From assembly GCA_030425925.1 (NCBI GenBank), contig JAUHZO010000009.1, positions 1 through 64,000 on the forward strand: 64,000 nt of DNA, in the 5' to 3' direction. Positions 37,925-46,579 of the stretch are shown piece by piece. The notes beneath the pieces are model-generated. The model made no database searches. It saw nothing but the letters and a program-made list of their open reading frames with translations, and was not told the origin of the DNA. Both the position numbers and the translations under genes were made by a program. The DNA is from Alphaproteobacteria bacterium. Lineage in GTDB: Bacteria; Pseudomonadota; Alphaproteobacteria; Rhodobacterales; Rhodobacteraceae. How positions within the stretch are numbered: the first letter of the stretch is position 1; each line of letters starts with the position of its first letter.

Positions 37925-38362
37925 ATGTTCGCAGAATTCCTCCGGCGTCTGACCGCCCCCGACCCTGCCCCCCTGCCCGATGACGATGCGCGGCTGGCCC
38001 TGACCGCGCTTCTTGTGCGGGTGGCCCGGTCTGACGGGGTGTTCGATGACAGCGAGCGCGACCGGATCGACCGGATCGCCGCCACGCGGTATGGCCTGTC
38101 ACCGTTTGAAGCGGCCCGGCTGCGCGGCGAGGCCGAAACGCTGGAGGGCGAGGCGCCGGACACCGTGCGCTTTACCCGCGCGATCAAGGATGCGGTGCCC
38201 TACGAGGAGAGGATCGGCGTGATCGAGGCGCTGTGGCAGGTGGTGCTGGCCGATGGCGTGCGCGAGGCGGAAGAAGACGCGCTGGTGCGGCTGGTGGCCT
38301 CGCTCCTGGGCGTGAACGACCGCGATTCGGCGCTGGCGCGGCAGCGGGTGGCGCAGGCGTGA
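37925..38362 (+). CDS. TerB-domain protein, second copy
   Basis: 145 residues, start MFAEFLRRLTAPDPAPLPDD from ATG 37925. The paired acidic loops (VARSDGVFDDSERDRIDRIA and VVLADGVREAEEDALVRLVA) parallel those of the first copy, so it is a diverged tandem duplicate. Its stop overlaps the GTG start of the next gene (GTGA), coupling it to the PhnD-like protein. Confidence 0.82.
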   Translation: MFAEFLRRLTAPDPAPLPDDDARLALTALLVRVARSDGVFDDSERDRIDRIAATRYGLSPFEAARLRGEAETLEGEAPDTVRFTRAIKDAVPYEERIGVIEALWQVVLADGVREAEEDALVRLVASLLGVNDRDSALARQRVAQA

Positions 38363-39102
38363 TCGCGTCGCTGCCGATGTACTGGCGAGCCGGGAACGCA
38401 GCGCTCTGGCGCGCGTTCTGGGGCCAGGTGCAGGGCTGTGCGGCGCGCGAGGGCGTGGCCCTGCCCGACCTGACGCCACCCGAGGACATCCCCGAGCCCT
38501 GGACCGACCACTGGCTGCGGCCGGACCTGGCACTGTCCATGACCTGCGGGCTGCCGTTTCGCAGCGCGTTGCGGGGGAAGGTCACGTATGTGGGCACGCT
38601 GGATTTCGGGCTGGACGTCCCTGCGGGGCAGTACGTATCGCACTTGCTGGCGCGGGCCGGCACGGCGCGCGCCGATCCTGGCGATGCGGTCCTGGCCTAT
38701 AATGCCGCCGACAGCCAGTCTGGCTGGGCCGTCGCGCAGCCCTGGCTGGAACCGGGAACGCGCTTCCTGCGCACCGGCGCGCATGCCGCCTCTGCACGGG
38801 CGGTGCTGACGGGCGCGGCGGATTTCGCTTTCGTCGACGCGGTCACCTGGCGCATCCTGACGCGGTCTGACCAGGAACTCGCCCGTCTCGATATCGTGGC
38901 GACCACTGCCCCTTCGCCCGGCCTGCCCCTGATCACCGCCCTGGGCACCGACCCGGAGCCCTTGCGCCGTGCCCTGCGCGACGCCGTGCAGGCCTTTGCG
39001 CCCGAAGACCCGCTGTCGATGGGCGGGCCGATGACGTTTCACGTTCTGGACGTGGCCGACTACCTCGCTCTGCCCATCCCCGCGCCGCCCCCGGCCGCGT
39101 GA
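38359..39102 (+). CDS. PhnD-like substrate-binding protein, no signal peptide
   Basis: 247 residues from GTG 38359 (MIASLPMYWRAGNAALWRAF). The fold matches the PhnD/phosphate-phosphonate binding family (CGLPFRSALRGKVTYVGTLD, AYNAADSQSGWAVAQPWL, GAADFAFVDAVTWRIL). Unlike normal binding proteins it has no signal peptide, so it probably acts in the cytoplasm, or the start is wrong. It is translationally coupled to the second TerB gene. Confidence 0.75.
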   Translation: MIASLPMYWRAGNAALWRAFWGQVQGCAAREGVALPDLTPPEDIPEPWTDHWLRPDLALSMTCGLPFRSALRGKVTYVGTLDFGLDVPAGQYVSHLLARAGTARADPGDAVLAYNAADSQSGWAVAQPWLEPGTRFLRTGAHAASARAVLTGAADFAFVDAVTWRILTRSDQELARLDIVATTAPSPGLPLITALGTDPEPLRRALRDAVQAFAPEDPLSMGGPMTFHVLDVADYLALPIPAPPPAA

Positions 39103-39195
39103 CCCCGCGGCAGGGCCGCTTTTGCACGGCCCCCTCTTGCAAAGCCGCGCGCTTTGGGCGTTGATACCCGGCAAACCACCACCAGCGAGCCGCGC

Positions 39196-39969
39196 GTGTC
39201 CGATACCCCCGTCATCGCCATCGAGAACCTGCACAAGGCCTATGGCGCGCTGGAGGTGCTCAAGGGCGTCGACATCACCGCACGAAAGGGCGACGTCGTC
39301 TCGCTGATCGGCTCTTCGGGATCGGGCAAGTCCACGCTTCTGCGCTGCTGCAACCTGCTGGAAGACAGCCAGCAGGGCGAGATCGCCTTCAAGGGCGAGC
39401 CGGTCCGGTGGCGCGGCACGGGCCATGGCCGCCGCCCGGCAGACGGCAGGCAGGTGCTGCGCATCCGCACGAACCTGTCGATGGTGTTCCAGCAGTTCAA
39501 CCTCTGGTCGCACATGACCGTCCTGCAGAACGTGATGGAGGCCCCCGTCACCGTTCTGGGCCGCGACCGGGCCGAGGTCGAGGACTGCGCGCGCGGCTAC
39601 CTGGACAAGGTCGGCATCGGCGACAAGGCCGAGGTCTATCCCGCCCAGCTGTCGGGCGGCCAGCAGCAGCGCGCCGCCATCGCGCGCGCGCTGTGCATGG
39701 AGCCCGAGGCGCTTTTGTTCGACGAACCGACCAGCGCGCTTGATCCGGAGCTGGAACAGGAGGTTGTCCGCGTCATCAAGGCGCTGGCCGACGAAGGGCG
39801 CACGATGCTGATCGTGACCCATGACATGAAGATGGCCCATGACGTGAGCGATCACGTGGTGTTCCTGCACCAGGGGCTGATCGAGGAAGAAGGCCCGCCG
39901 GAGCAGCTCTTCGGCGCGCCCGAATCAGAGCGGCTGCAGGGTTTCCTGCGATCGACCGTTCACGCGTAA
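39196..39969 (+). CDS. Polar amino-acid ABC transporter ATPase
   Basis: 257 residues from GTG 39196; a TTG at 39154 would add 14 residues lacking a good ribosome site. Walker A GSSGSGKST at 39-47, signature LSGGQQQR at 152-159, Walker B LLFDEP at 173-178. The insertion between helices (FKGEPVRWRGTGHGRR) is typical of the HisP/OccP branch that energises uptake of histidine, lysine, arginine, ornithine or opines. Followed by the binding protein gene. Confidence 0.93.
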   Translation: MSDTPVIAIENLHKAYGALEVLKGVDITARKGDVVSLIGSSGSGKSTLLRCCNLLEDSQQGEIAFKGEPVRWRGTGHGRRPADGRQVLRIRTNLSMVFQQFNLWSHMTVLQNVMEAPVTVLGRDRAEVEDCARGYLDKVGIGDKAEVYPAQLSGGQQQRAAIARALCMEPEALLFDEPTSALDPELEQEVVRVIKALADEGRTMLIVTHDMKMAHDVSDHVVFLHQGLIEEEGPPEQLFGAPESERLQGFLRSTVHA

Positions 39970-40005
39970 GGCGGGCAGACCGCCGCATATCAGGGAGAAA
40001 AGACC

Positions 40006-40734
40006 ATGAAGACATTGCTGACCACCACCGCCGCCCTTGTCCTGAGCGCCGGGTTCGCGCTGGCCGAAAGCCATTCGGTTGTGCGCATGGGCACCGAGGG
40101 TGCCTATCCTCCGTACAACTTCATCAACGATTCCGGTGAAGTGGACGGGTTCGAGCGCGAGCTGGGCGACGAGCTGTGCGCCCGCGCCGGGCTGACCTGC
40201 GAATGGGTCACGAACGAATGGGATTCGATCATCCCGAACCTCGTCAGCGGCAACTACGACACCATCATCGCCGGCATGAGCATCACAGCCGAGCGTGACG
40301 AGGTGATCGACTTCACCCAGAACTACACCCAGCCCGATCCGTCTTCGTACCTGGTGCTGGCCGGGAACGAGGGCCTGGACGTCAAATCGGCCGTGATCGC
40401 GGCGCAGACCAACACGATCCAGGCGGCCTTTGTGGCCGAGATGGGCGCGACGCTGGTGGAGTTCGCCACGCCGGATGAAACCATCGCCGCCGTGATGAAC
40501 GGCGAAGCCGACGCGGTGCTGGCAGACGCGGCCTATCTTGCGCCGATTGCAGAGGAAAACGCCGACCTCGTGGCGCTGGAACAGCAGGAGCTGATCGGTG
40601 GCGGCGTCGGCATGGGCCTGCGCGAAAGCGATGGCGAACTGCGCGACAAGTTCGACGCGGCGATCCAGTCGATGAAGGATGACGGCACGCTGAACGCGCT
40701 GATCGTGAAGTGGGAAGTGGGCGAGACGTTCTGA
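40006..40734 (+). CDS. Periplasmic amino-acid binding protein
   Basis: 242 residues with a clear signal peptide (MKTLLTTTAALVLSAGFALA, cleavage after ALA). Family 3 solute-binding protein: VVRMGTEGAYPPYNFIND, VDGFERELGDELCARAG, WDSIIPNLVSGNYDTIIAGM and a Cys pair in the first lobe, as in lysine/arginine/ornithine or opine binding proteins. Partner of the ATPase upstream and the permeases at 42107-43791. Confidence 0.92.
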   Translation: MKTLLTTTAALVLSAGFALAESHSVVRMGTEGAYPPYNFINDSGEVDGFERELGDELCARAGLTCEWVTNEWDSIIPNLVSGNYDTIIAGMSITAERDEVIDFTQNYTQPDPSSYLVLAGNEGLDVKSAVIAAQTNTIQAAFVAEMGATLVEFATPDETIAAVMNGEADAVLADAAYLAPIAEENADLVALEQQELIGGGVGMGLRESDGELRDKFDAAIQSMKDDGTLNALIVKWEVGETF

Positions 40735-40774
40735 GCCGCTTCTTGTTTCGCCGTGACGCGGGCGGCGTGACGAC

Positions 40775-40845
40775 CCTGGTCCCGGCCTTGCGCCGGGACC
40801 TCTTGTTTCGGGCCAGAGGTCCCGGGTCAGGCCCGGGACTGCGGG
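40775..40845. repeat. Repeat family D, two hairpins
   Basis: GGTCCCGG...CCGGGACC (40778-40800) followed by TCTTGTTT is a possible terminator for the binding protein gene; GGTCCCGGG...CCCGGGACT (40818-40840) is a second hairpin of the same type. A TCTTGTTTCG block occurs before and between them. A related hairpin is at 51284-51306. Confidence 0.65.
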
Positions 40846-40861
40846 GTGCCGGGCGGCGGGG

Positions 40862-41962
40862 TCAGCGCGATGCGTCCCTGCGCCCAGCAAAGCGCCCGGG
40901 CCGGTAGGGCGCGAGCCAATGCGTGGTTTCGTTGTCCGGCCCGCGCAGCACTTCACGCGCCATCAATTCGCCGACGATGGCCCCCAGCGTGATCCCGGAA
41001 TGCAGGACGGCCACGCTCAGCCCCTCCGCCGCCTGTCCCAGCACCGGCCGGTCATCTGCGGGCACCGGGCGTTCGGCCACATGCAGCCGGCCGATCCGCA
41101 GCCCCGCCCCCGGCAGCAGGGCGCGCATCCGGCCGAGGGCGGAGTCGGCGGCGTCCTCCAGCGCCTCTGGCAGGGTCTCGGAGGTGTCGGACTGGTGGCC
41201 GATGGCGGCGGGCATGATGAGCGCGCCGTCCGGGGTCTGGCGCAGCTCGCCATGGGGCGTGACAAGGATGTGCCGCAAAAGCGGCGGCACGGGCTGCGTG
41301 GCCACCATCAGCGCCGGGCGGTGCGCCATGGGCAAAGGCAGGCCCAGCGTCGCCATCAGCGCCGCGCTTCCGGTGCCCGCGGACAGCACCACATGATCGG
41401 CCCGGATCGGCCCGGCATCGGTCTCGATGCCGGCAACGCGGTGGGCAGCCGTCTGGAAGCCCGTAACGCGCAGGCCCGAGATCCGCCGCGCGCCGCGTGC
41501 AACCGCCGCCCGCAGCAGCGCCTCGGCCAAAGCGCCCGACTCTGCGGCCATCTCGCCCGGGAAATGCAGTGCGGCGTCGGGCGGGTCGGCCAGCGCGGGC
41601 TCCAGTGCGCGCAGCTGTGCGGCGTCCAGCAGCGTGGCGTCATAGCCCAGCCCCTGCAGGCGGTCCGCCTCCTGCATCAGCACGTCGCCGGTGTTTTCCC
41701 AACTCAGCGTGCCGCAGGCCGCGACCGGCAGAGGCACCCGCCCGGCCAGCCGCGCATAGGCCTCCATCCCGGCCACGCGCAGCGCATGGTGGTGCGTGTC
41801 GAGGTAGAAACTCGCGTTGATCCAGCCAAAGGAGGCCTCCGTCGCCCGCCCCGCCGCGGCGTCCACCACGATCACCTCGGCCCCCGCCTCGGCCAGGTGC
41901 CAGGCGATCTGGGCCCCGATCACGCCCGCGCCGATGACGACGATTCTCTGCCGGCTGGACAT
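40862..41962 (-). CDS. FAD-dependent amine/D-amino-acid oxidase family protein
   Basis: 366 residues of the DAO family. The flavin fold is IVVIGAGVIGAQIAWHLAEA at the N-terminus; HLAE is followed by EASFGWINASF, and VVLSAGTGSAAL and AVLHSGITLGAIVGEL complete the FAD site. ATG 41960-41962 has a strong AAGGAGG site. It is antisense to the surrounding ABC transporter genes and divergent from the permeases. The likely substrate is an amino acid or N-substituted amino acid brought in by that transporter (inference). Confidence 0.85.
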   Translation of the reverse strand: MSSRQRIVVIGAGVIGAQIAWHLAEAGAEVIVVDAAAGRATEASFGWINASFYLDTHHHALRVAGMEAYARLAGRVPLPVAACGTLSWENTGDVLMQEADRLQGLGYDATLLDAAQLRALEPALADPPDAALHFPGEMAAESGALAEALLRAAVARGARRISGLRVTGFQTAAHRVAGIETDAGPIRADHVVLSAGTGSAALMATLGLPLPMAHRPALMVATQPVPPLLRHILVTPHGELRQTPDGALIMPAAIGHQSDTSETLPEALEDAADSALGRMRALLPGAGLRIGRLHVAERPVPADDRPVLGQAAEGLSVAVLHSGITLGAIVGELMAREVLRGPDNETTHWLAPYRPGRFAGRRDASR

Positions 41963-42056
41963 CGGCCCCTCCTTGTCATTCTGCCGCGTCACGCTGCGCG
42001 AAGCCGCCGCGAAAGGCAATCCGGCCGCGCGCAGCCCCGCACGACATCGCTTGCCA

Positions 42057-42085
42057 TTGACACGGCCCTCCGGCTGGGGCGTTCT
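42057..42085 (+). promoter_or_regulatory. Candidate promoter for the ABC permeases
   Basis: A perfect TTGACA at 42057-42062 is followed after 17 bp by CGTTCT, a weak -10, about 22 bp before ATG 42107. It fits the fact that the permeases are separated from the other transporter genes and need their own promoter. Confidence 0.3.
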
Positions 42086-42106
42086 GGTGCGAAGCAAAGA
42101 GACCCG

Positions 42107-42988
42107 ATGTTTTCCTTCTGCACCGATCCCGCAACGCTCGACACTGCCGCCTGGCTCGCCTGCTACCTGACGACGGGCAAGCATATGTCGATCTATGTCT
42201 CGGTCGGCACGGTGCTGATGCTGCTGGCGATCACCGCGCCCCTGGCACTGGCCTTCGGCTTTGGCGGCGCGGTGGCGGCGCGGGCGCGGTTCTGGCCGCT
42301 GCGGGCCCTGGGACGGCTTTACATCGCCATCGTGCGCGGCGTGCCGGATATCGCGTTCTTCCTGTTCTTTGTCATCGCGCTCGACCAGTTCTTTGAATGG
42401 CTCCGGCACCAGGTGAAATGCCCCGACTGGGCAGAGCCGATCCGGCAGGGCAACGATTTCGTCGTCTGCGCGGCAGCCAAACTGCCCCTGGGCAACGCGC
42501 CGCAATGGGTGCACGAGACCTATGGTTTCAGCCTTGCGGTGCTGACCTTTGCCATCGTCTTTGGCGCCTTTGCCGCCAACGTGCTGTTCGGCGCCATGCG
42601 CGCGGTGCCGCGCGCGCAGCTGGAAACGGCCGAGGCCTACGGCTTTTCCCGGCGCCAGTGTTTCTGCCGGATCCTCGTGCCGCAAATGTGGGTCTATGCC
42701 CTGCCCGGCCTGTCGAACCTGTGGATGGTCTTGATCAAGGCGACGCCGCTTCTGTTCCTGCTGGGGATCGAGGACATCGTCTACTGGGCGCGCGAACTGG
42801 GCGGGGCCAAGACCGCGCGCTTTACCGACTATCCGCATCCCGACTGGCGCATGTGGTACTTCCTGGCGCTGCTGGTGTTCTACCTGATCTTCACCCGTCT
42901 GTCCGAGATCGTGCTGGCGCGGATCATGGCGCGGCTGACCCATGGACAGGCCACGCTGGCGGGCGAAGCGCAGAGGAAGGCGGCATGA
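42107..42988 (+). CDS. Amino-acid ABC transporter permease 1
   Basis: 293 residues with about five membrane segments and the permease loop LETAEAYGFSRRQCFCRILVPQMW (EAA motif). The long insert between helices (DQFFEWLRHQVKCPDW...WVHETYGF) is unusual in size. HisQ/M family. ATG 42107; its end overlaps the next permease gene by 4 bp. Confidence 0.9.
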   Translation: MFSFCTDPATLDTAAWLACYLTTGKHMSIYVSVGTVLMLLAITAPLALAFGFGGAVAARARFWPLRALGRLYIAIVRGVPDIAFFLFFVIALDQFFEWLRHQVKCPDWAEPIRQGNDFVVCAAAKLPLGNAPQWVHETYGFSLAVLTFAIVFGAFAANVLFGAMRAVPRAQLETAEAYGFSRRQCFCRILVPQMWVYALPGLSNLWMVLIKATPLLFLLGIEDIVYWARELGGAKTARFTDYPHPDWRMWYFLALLVFYLIFTRLSEIVLARIMARLTHGQATLAGEAQRKAA

Positions 42989-43791
42989 GCTGCTGGGAGA
43001 CCATCGCGGATTACGCCCTGCGCTCCATCGGGATCGGCGAGCGGCTGTTGCCGCGCGAAGGCTTCACCCTGTGCCAGCAGGTCACGCTGATCGGGTCGGG
43101 GCTGATCTGGAACATCTATTTCGGCACGCTTGCCTTGCTGTCGGGCTTCGTTCTGGCCACGGCCGTTGCCATGGGCAAGGCCGCGGACAACCCGCTGATC
43201 CGCAAGCCCAGCGAATGGTTCATCTTTGTCTTCCGGGGCAGCCCGCTTTTTATCCAGTTCTTCTTTGCCTATTTCGCCTTTCTGTCGCTGAAACAGGTCT
43301 TTCCCGTCTTCCAGCCCCTGACCTCGGCCTGGGCCGGGGCGCTTCTGGTGCTGTTTCTCAACACCGCCGCCTATTCCGGAGAGATCTTCTATGGCGCGCT
43401 GCAATCCATCCCGCGCGGCGATCTGGAAGCGGCCGATGCCTACGGCTTTTCCGGCTGGACCAAGTTCCGCAAGATCACCTGGCCCACCATGCTGCGGCTG
43501 GCCTGGCCGGCCTATACCAACGAGGCGATCTTTCTGTTCCACGCCACCACGCTGGTCTTCTTCTCGGGCTTTCCGGCCTGGCAGCAGCGCGGCGACGCGC
43601 TTTATTACGCCAGCTATTTCGCCGACAAGACCTTCAATCCGTTTGTGCCCTATCCGATCCTTGCGGGCTATTTCATCCTGCTGACGCTGGGGCTGATCGG
43701 GCTTTTCGGGGTGGCGAACCGCCGGCTGAACCGGCATCTGCCGGCGCAGTCGCGGCAGGGGCTGCGGGTGCGGCCGGTGTTGATGCGCTAG
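42985..43791 (+). CDS. Amino-acid ABC transporter permease 2
   Basis: 268 residues, HisQ/M-type permease with five membrane segments and the EAA loop GDLEAADAYGFSGWTKFRKITWP. FRGSPLFIQFFFAYF is the conserved N-terminal signature. ATG 42985, coupled to permease 1 (ATGA). With 39196-40734 it makes a complete importer. Confidence 0.92.
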   Translation: MSCWETIADYALRSIGIGERLLPREGFTLCQQVTLIGSGLIWNIYFGTLALLSGFVLATAVAMGKAADNPLIRKPSEWFIFVFRGSPLFIQFFFAYFAFLSLKQVFPVFQPLTSAWAGALLVLFLNTAAYSGEIFYGALQSIPRGDLEAADAYGFSGWTKFRKITWPTMLRLAWPAYTNEAIFLFHATTLVFFSGFPAWQQRGDALYYASYFADKTFNPFVPYPILAGYFILLTLGLIGLFGVANRRLNRHLPAQSRQGLRVRPVLMR

Positions 43792-43795
43792 CGCC

Positions 43796-45055
43796 TTAGC
43801 GGTCTGGCGGCGTCCAGTCCGCATCGGGGACGGAGCGGCGCGACAGGCGCAGGGCAAGGCCAAGCGCCACACCGATGCCGATGGCGACGGTCAGGTCGGT
43901 CAGCACCGTCAGCACCAGCGTCAGAAGCAGCAGGCCGATATCGGCGGGACGGTCCTTCAGGTAGCCCGGCCAGCGCCCCGGTTCGGACATGTTCCACGCG
44001 GTCAGGATCAACAGGCCCGCGAGCGCAGGCATGGCCATGTGGCCCGCGAGCGGTGCGGCAAGGGACATGGCGGCGAGGATCACCAGCGCGTGCACCATGC
44101 CCGCGACCGGGGTGCGCCCGCCTGCGCGCACATTCGTCGCGGTGCGCGCGATGGCCCCGGTGGCGGGCAGGCCGCCAAAGAGCGACGAGGCAAGGTTGGC
44201 CCAGCCCTGGGCCAGCACCTCGGCATCCGGGCGGTGGCGGGCGCCTGCCATGCGGTCGGCCACCATGGCCGACAGAAGCGACTCGATCCCCGCGAGGAAA
44301 GCGATGACAAGGGCAGAGGGCAAAAGCTCGACCAGACGCGCGCGGGTGATCTGCGGCAGGTCGGGCAGCGGCAGGTGGCGCGGCAGGTCGCCGAACCGGT
44401 CGGCCAGCGTTTCGACCCCGCCAAGGCCCGCGCCCAGCCACGATCCCAGCGCCACCGCCACGATCAGCCCCGGCAGGCGCGGGAACGCCCGACGCAGCGC
44501 CACGATCAGCGCCATGGTGGCCAGCGTGACGGCGACGCTTTGCCAGGCGAGGCCCGCCCGCGCGGCCCAGAGCGCCGCCAGCAGGTCCACGGCGTCGGCG
44601 GGGGCGTCTTCCAGCCGCAGGCCCAGCGCGTCCTTCAGCTGGCTGGTGGCGATCAGGACGGCGATGCCGATGGTAAAGCCGTTGATCACCGGCTCCGGCA
44701 CCAGCCGGATCAGCCGCCCGGCGCGGCAAAGCCCCGCCGCGATCAGGATCAGACCCGCCATGAAGGTGGCCAGTACCAGACCGTCATAGCCATGCGCCGC
44801 GATCACGCCCGCGACGACGACGATGAACGCGCCCGTGGGCCCGCCGATCTGCACGGTGCTGCCGCCGAGCGCCGAGATGACAAAGCCCGCCACGATGGCC
44901 GTGACCAGCCCCTGCCCCGGCCCCGCGCCCGAGGCGATGGCGATCGCCATGCTGAGCGGCAGAGCCACCATGGCGACGCTGATGCCCGCCAGCACGTCGG
45001 CGCGGAACGTCTCGCGCGTGTAGCCGCGCAGGGTGGTGAGACTCATGGGAACCAT
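43796..45055 (-). CDS. SulP-family anion transporter lacking STAS domain
   Basis: 419 residues from ATG 45053-45055. About ten to eleven membrane segments with SulP signatures (ADVLAGISVAMVALPLSMAIAIASG, STVQIGGPTGAFIVVV, EPVINGFTIGIAVLIATSQLKD, SLFGGLPATGAIARTATNVRAG). It ends just after the last helix, so the regulatory STAS domain of typical 550-residue members is missing. Transports sulfate, bicarbonate or other anions; the substrate is open. Convergent with the permease operon. Confidence 0.88.
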   Translation of the reverse strand: MVPMSLTTLRGYTRETFRADVLAGISVAMVALPLSMAIAIASGAGPGQGLVTAIVAGFVISALGGSTVQIGGPTGAFIVVVAGVIAAHGYDGLVLATFMAGLILIAAGLCRAGRLIRLVPEPVINGFTIGIAVLIATSQLKDALGLRLEDAPADAVDLLAALWAARAGLAWQSVAVTLATMALIVALRRAFPRLPGLIVAVALGSWLGAGLGGVETLADRFGDLPRHLPLPDLPQITRARLVELLPSALVIAFLAGIESLLSAMVADRMAGARHRPDAEVLAQGWANLASSLFGGLPATGAIARTATNVRAGGRTPVAGMVHALVILAAMSLAAPLAGHMAMPALAGLLILTAWNMSEPGRWPGYLKDRPADIGLLLLTLVLTVLTDLTVAIGIGVALGLALRLSRRSVPDADWTPPDR

Positions 45056-45173
45056 GGCGCAACGCTCTGCCTGTGCGCGGCGAAAGGCAAGCGCGGTGAA
45101 TTGCGGCGTTTTTTCCTTCCTTTCCGGCAAGGGCCTCGCTACGCTCGCTTTTGATCAAATTACCAGGTGATCC

Positions 45174-46520
45174 ATGACCTCCCCCGATGCCCATTGGCTG
45201 CACACCCGCCCCGAGGTCCGCACGATCCGCGCCGCCGCCTGCGATCTGAACGGCGTGGCGCGCGGCAAGCGGATGCCCGTCGGCTCTGCCATCAAGCTTC
45301 TGGAGGACGGCACGCGCTTTCCGATGTCGGCGCTGAACCTCGATATCTGGGGCGAGGACATCGACGACAGCCCGCTGGTGTTCGAGACAGGCGACCGCGA
45401 CGGCGTGCTGCGCCCGACCGAGCGCGGCTTTGTCCCGATGCCCTGGCTGGAGGCACCCAGCGCCCTTTTGCCGATCTGGATGTTTCACGAGGATGGCCGC
45501 CCCTTCGACGGCGATCCGCGCCACGCGCTGGCGCGGGTGCAGGACCGGCTGAAGGCGCGCGGGCTGACGCCCGTCGTGGCGGTGGAGCTTGAGTTCTTCC
45601 TGATCGACGACAGCACGCGCAACCTGCAGGTGCCGGTCTCGCCCCGGTCGGGCAAGCGGCGCAAGGCGGCCGAGATCCTGTCGATCCGGGCGCTGGATGC
45701 GTTCGACGCCTTCTTTACCGATCTTTACGACGCCTGCGAGGCGATGGAGATCCCCGCCGACACCGCCATTTCCGAGGCCGGGCTGGGCCAGTTCGAAATC
45801 AACCTGGTGCACCAGCCCGACGCGCTGCGCGCTGCCGACGACGCCTGGCTGTTCAAGATGCTGGTCAAGGGGCTGGCCCGGCGGCACGGCTTTGCGGCGT
45901 CCTTCATGGCCAAGCCCTATGACGATTACGCGGGCTCGGGCATGCACGCGCATTTCTCGATCCTGGACGAGGCCGGGCGCAACATCTTCGACAATGGCGG
46001 GCCCGAAGGCACGCCGGCGCTGCATCACGCCATCGCCGGCTGTCTGGACTGCATGCAGGCCTCCACCCTGATCTACGCGCCGCATCTGAACTCGTATGAA
46101 CGCTTCGTGCCCGGCTCGCACGCGCCCTCGGGGCTATGCTGGGCGTATGAGAATCGTACCGCGGCGATCCGCGTGCCTTCGGGCAACCCCGCGGCGCGGC
46201 GCATCGAACACCGGGTGTCGGGCGGCGACGTGACCCCCTATCTCGCGCTGGCTGCGATCCTGGGCGCGGCGCTGATCGGGATCGAGGACGAACGCACGCC
46301 GCCCGCGCCCATCACCGGCAACGCCTACGCGCTTGACCTGCCGCGCATTCCCGACAGCTGGGAGGGGGCCATCGCCGCGTTCGAGCAAAGCCCGCTCATG
46401 CCGCGCATCTTCTCGGACCAGCTGATCCAGAACCTGCTGATGACCAAGAAACAGGAAGCCCGCTACATGCCCGAACTGACCCAGGCCGAGCAGGTGGAAA
46501 TCTATCTCGACACGGTCTGA
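45174..46520 (+). CDS. Glutamine-synthetase-family ligase 1 (gamma-glutamyl-amine ligase)
   Basis: 448 residues of the GS family. The catalytic fold shows VVAVELEFFLIDD, GLGQFEINLVHQPDAL, FMAKPYDDYAGSGMHAHFSI and AYENRTAAIRVPSG. The N-terminal CDLNGVARGKRMP is typical of PuuA/gamma-glutamylputrescine synthetases rather than GlnA. It probably glutamylates an amine. The ribosome site AGGTGATCC before the ATG is identical to that of the amidotransferase gene downstream. Confidence 0.88.
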   Translation: MTSPDAHWLHTRPEVRTIRAAACDLNGVARGKRMPVGSAIKLLEDGTRFPMSALNLDIWGEDIDDSPLVFETGDRDGVLRPTERGFVPMPWLEAPSALLPIWMFHEDGRPFDGDPRHALARVQDRLKARGLTPVVAVELEFFLIDDSTRNLQVPVSPRSGKRRKAAEILSIRALDAFDAFFTDLYDACEAMEIPADTAISEAGLGQFEINLVHQPDALRAADDAWLFKMLVKGLARRHGFAASFMAKPYDDYAGSGMHAHFSILDEAGRNIFDNGGPEGTPALHHAIAGCLDCMQASTLIYAPHLNSYERFVPGSHAPSGLCWAYENRTAAIRVPSGNPAARRIEHRVSGGDVTPYLALAAILGAALIGIEDERTPPAPITGNAYALDLPRIPDSWEGAIAAFEQSPLMPRIFSDQLIQNLLMTKKQEARYMPELTQAEQVEIYLDTV

Positions 46521-46579
46521 GCCCCCCTTGCCCGAACCCCGCGCCGCGTCTAGGTATCGGGCAGACAAACAGGTGATCC

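Noticed and set aside
37293-38362. Tellurite resistance locus
   Set aside because: Only TerB-fold proteins are present; TerC, TerD-type or TerZ genes are absent, so resistance cannot be claimed.
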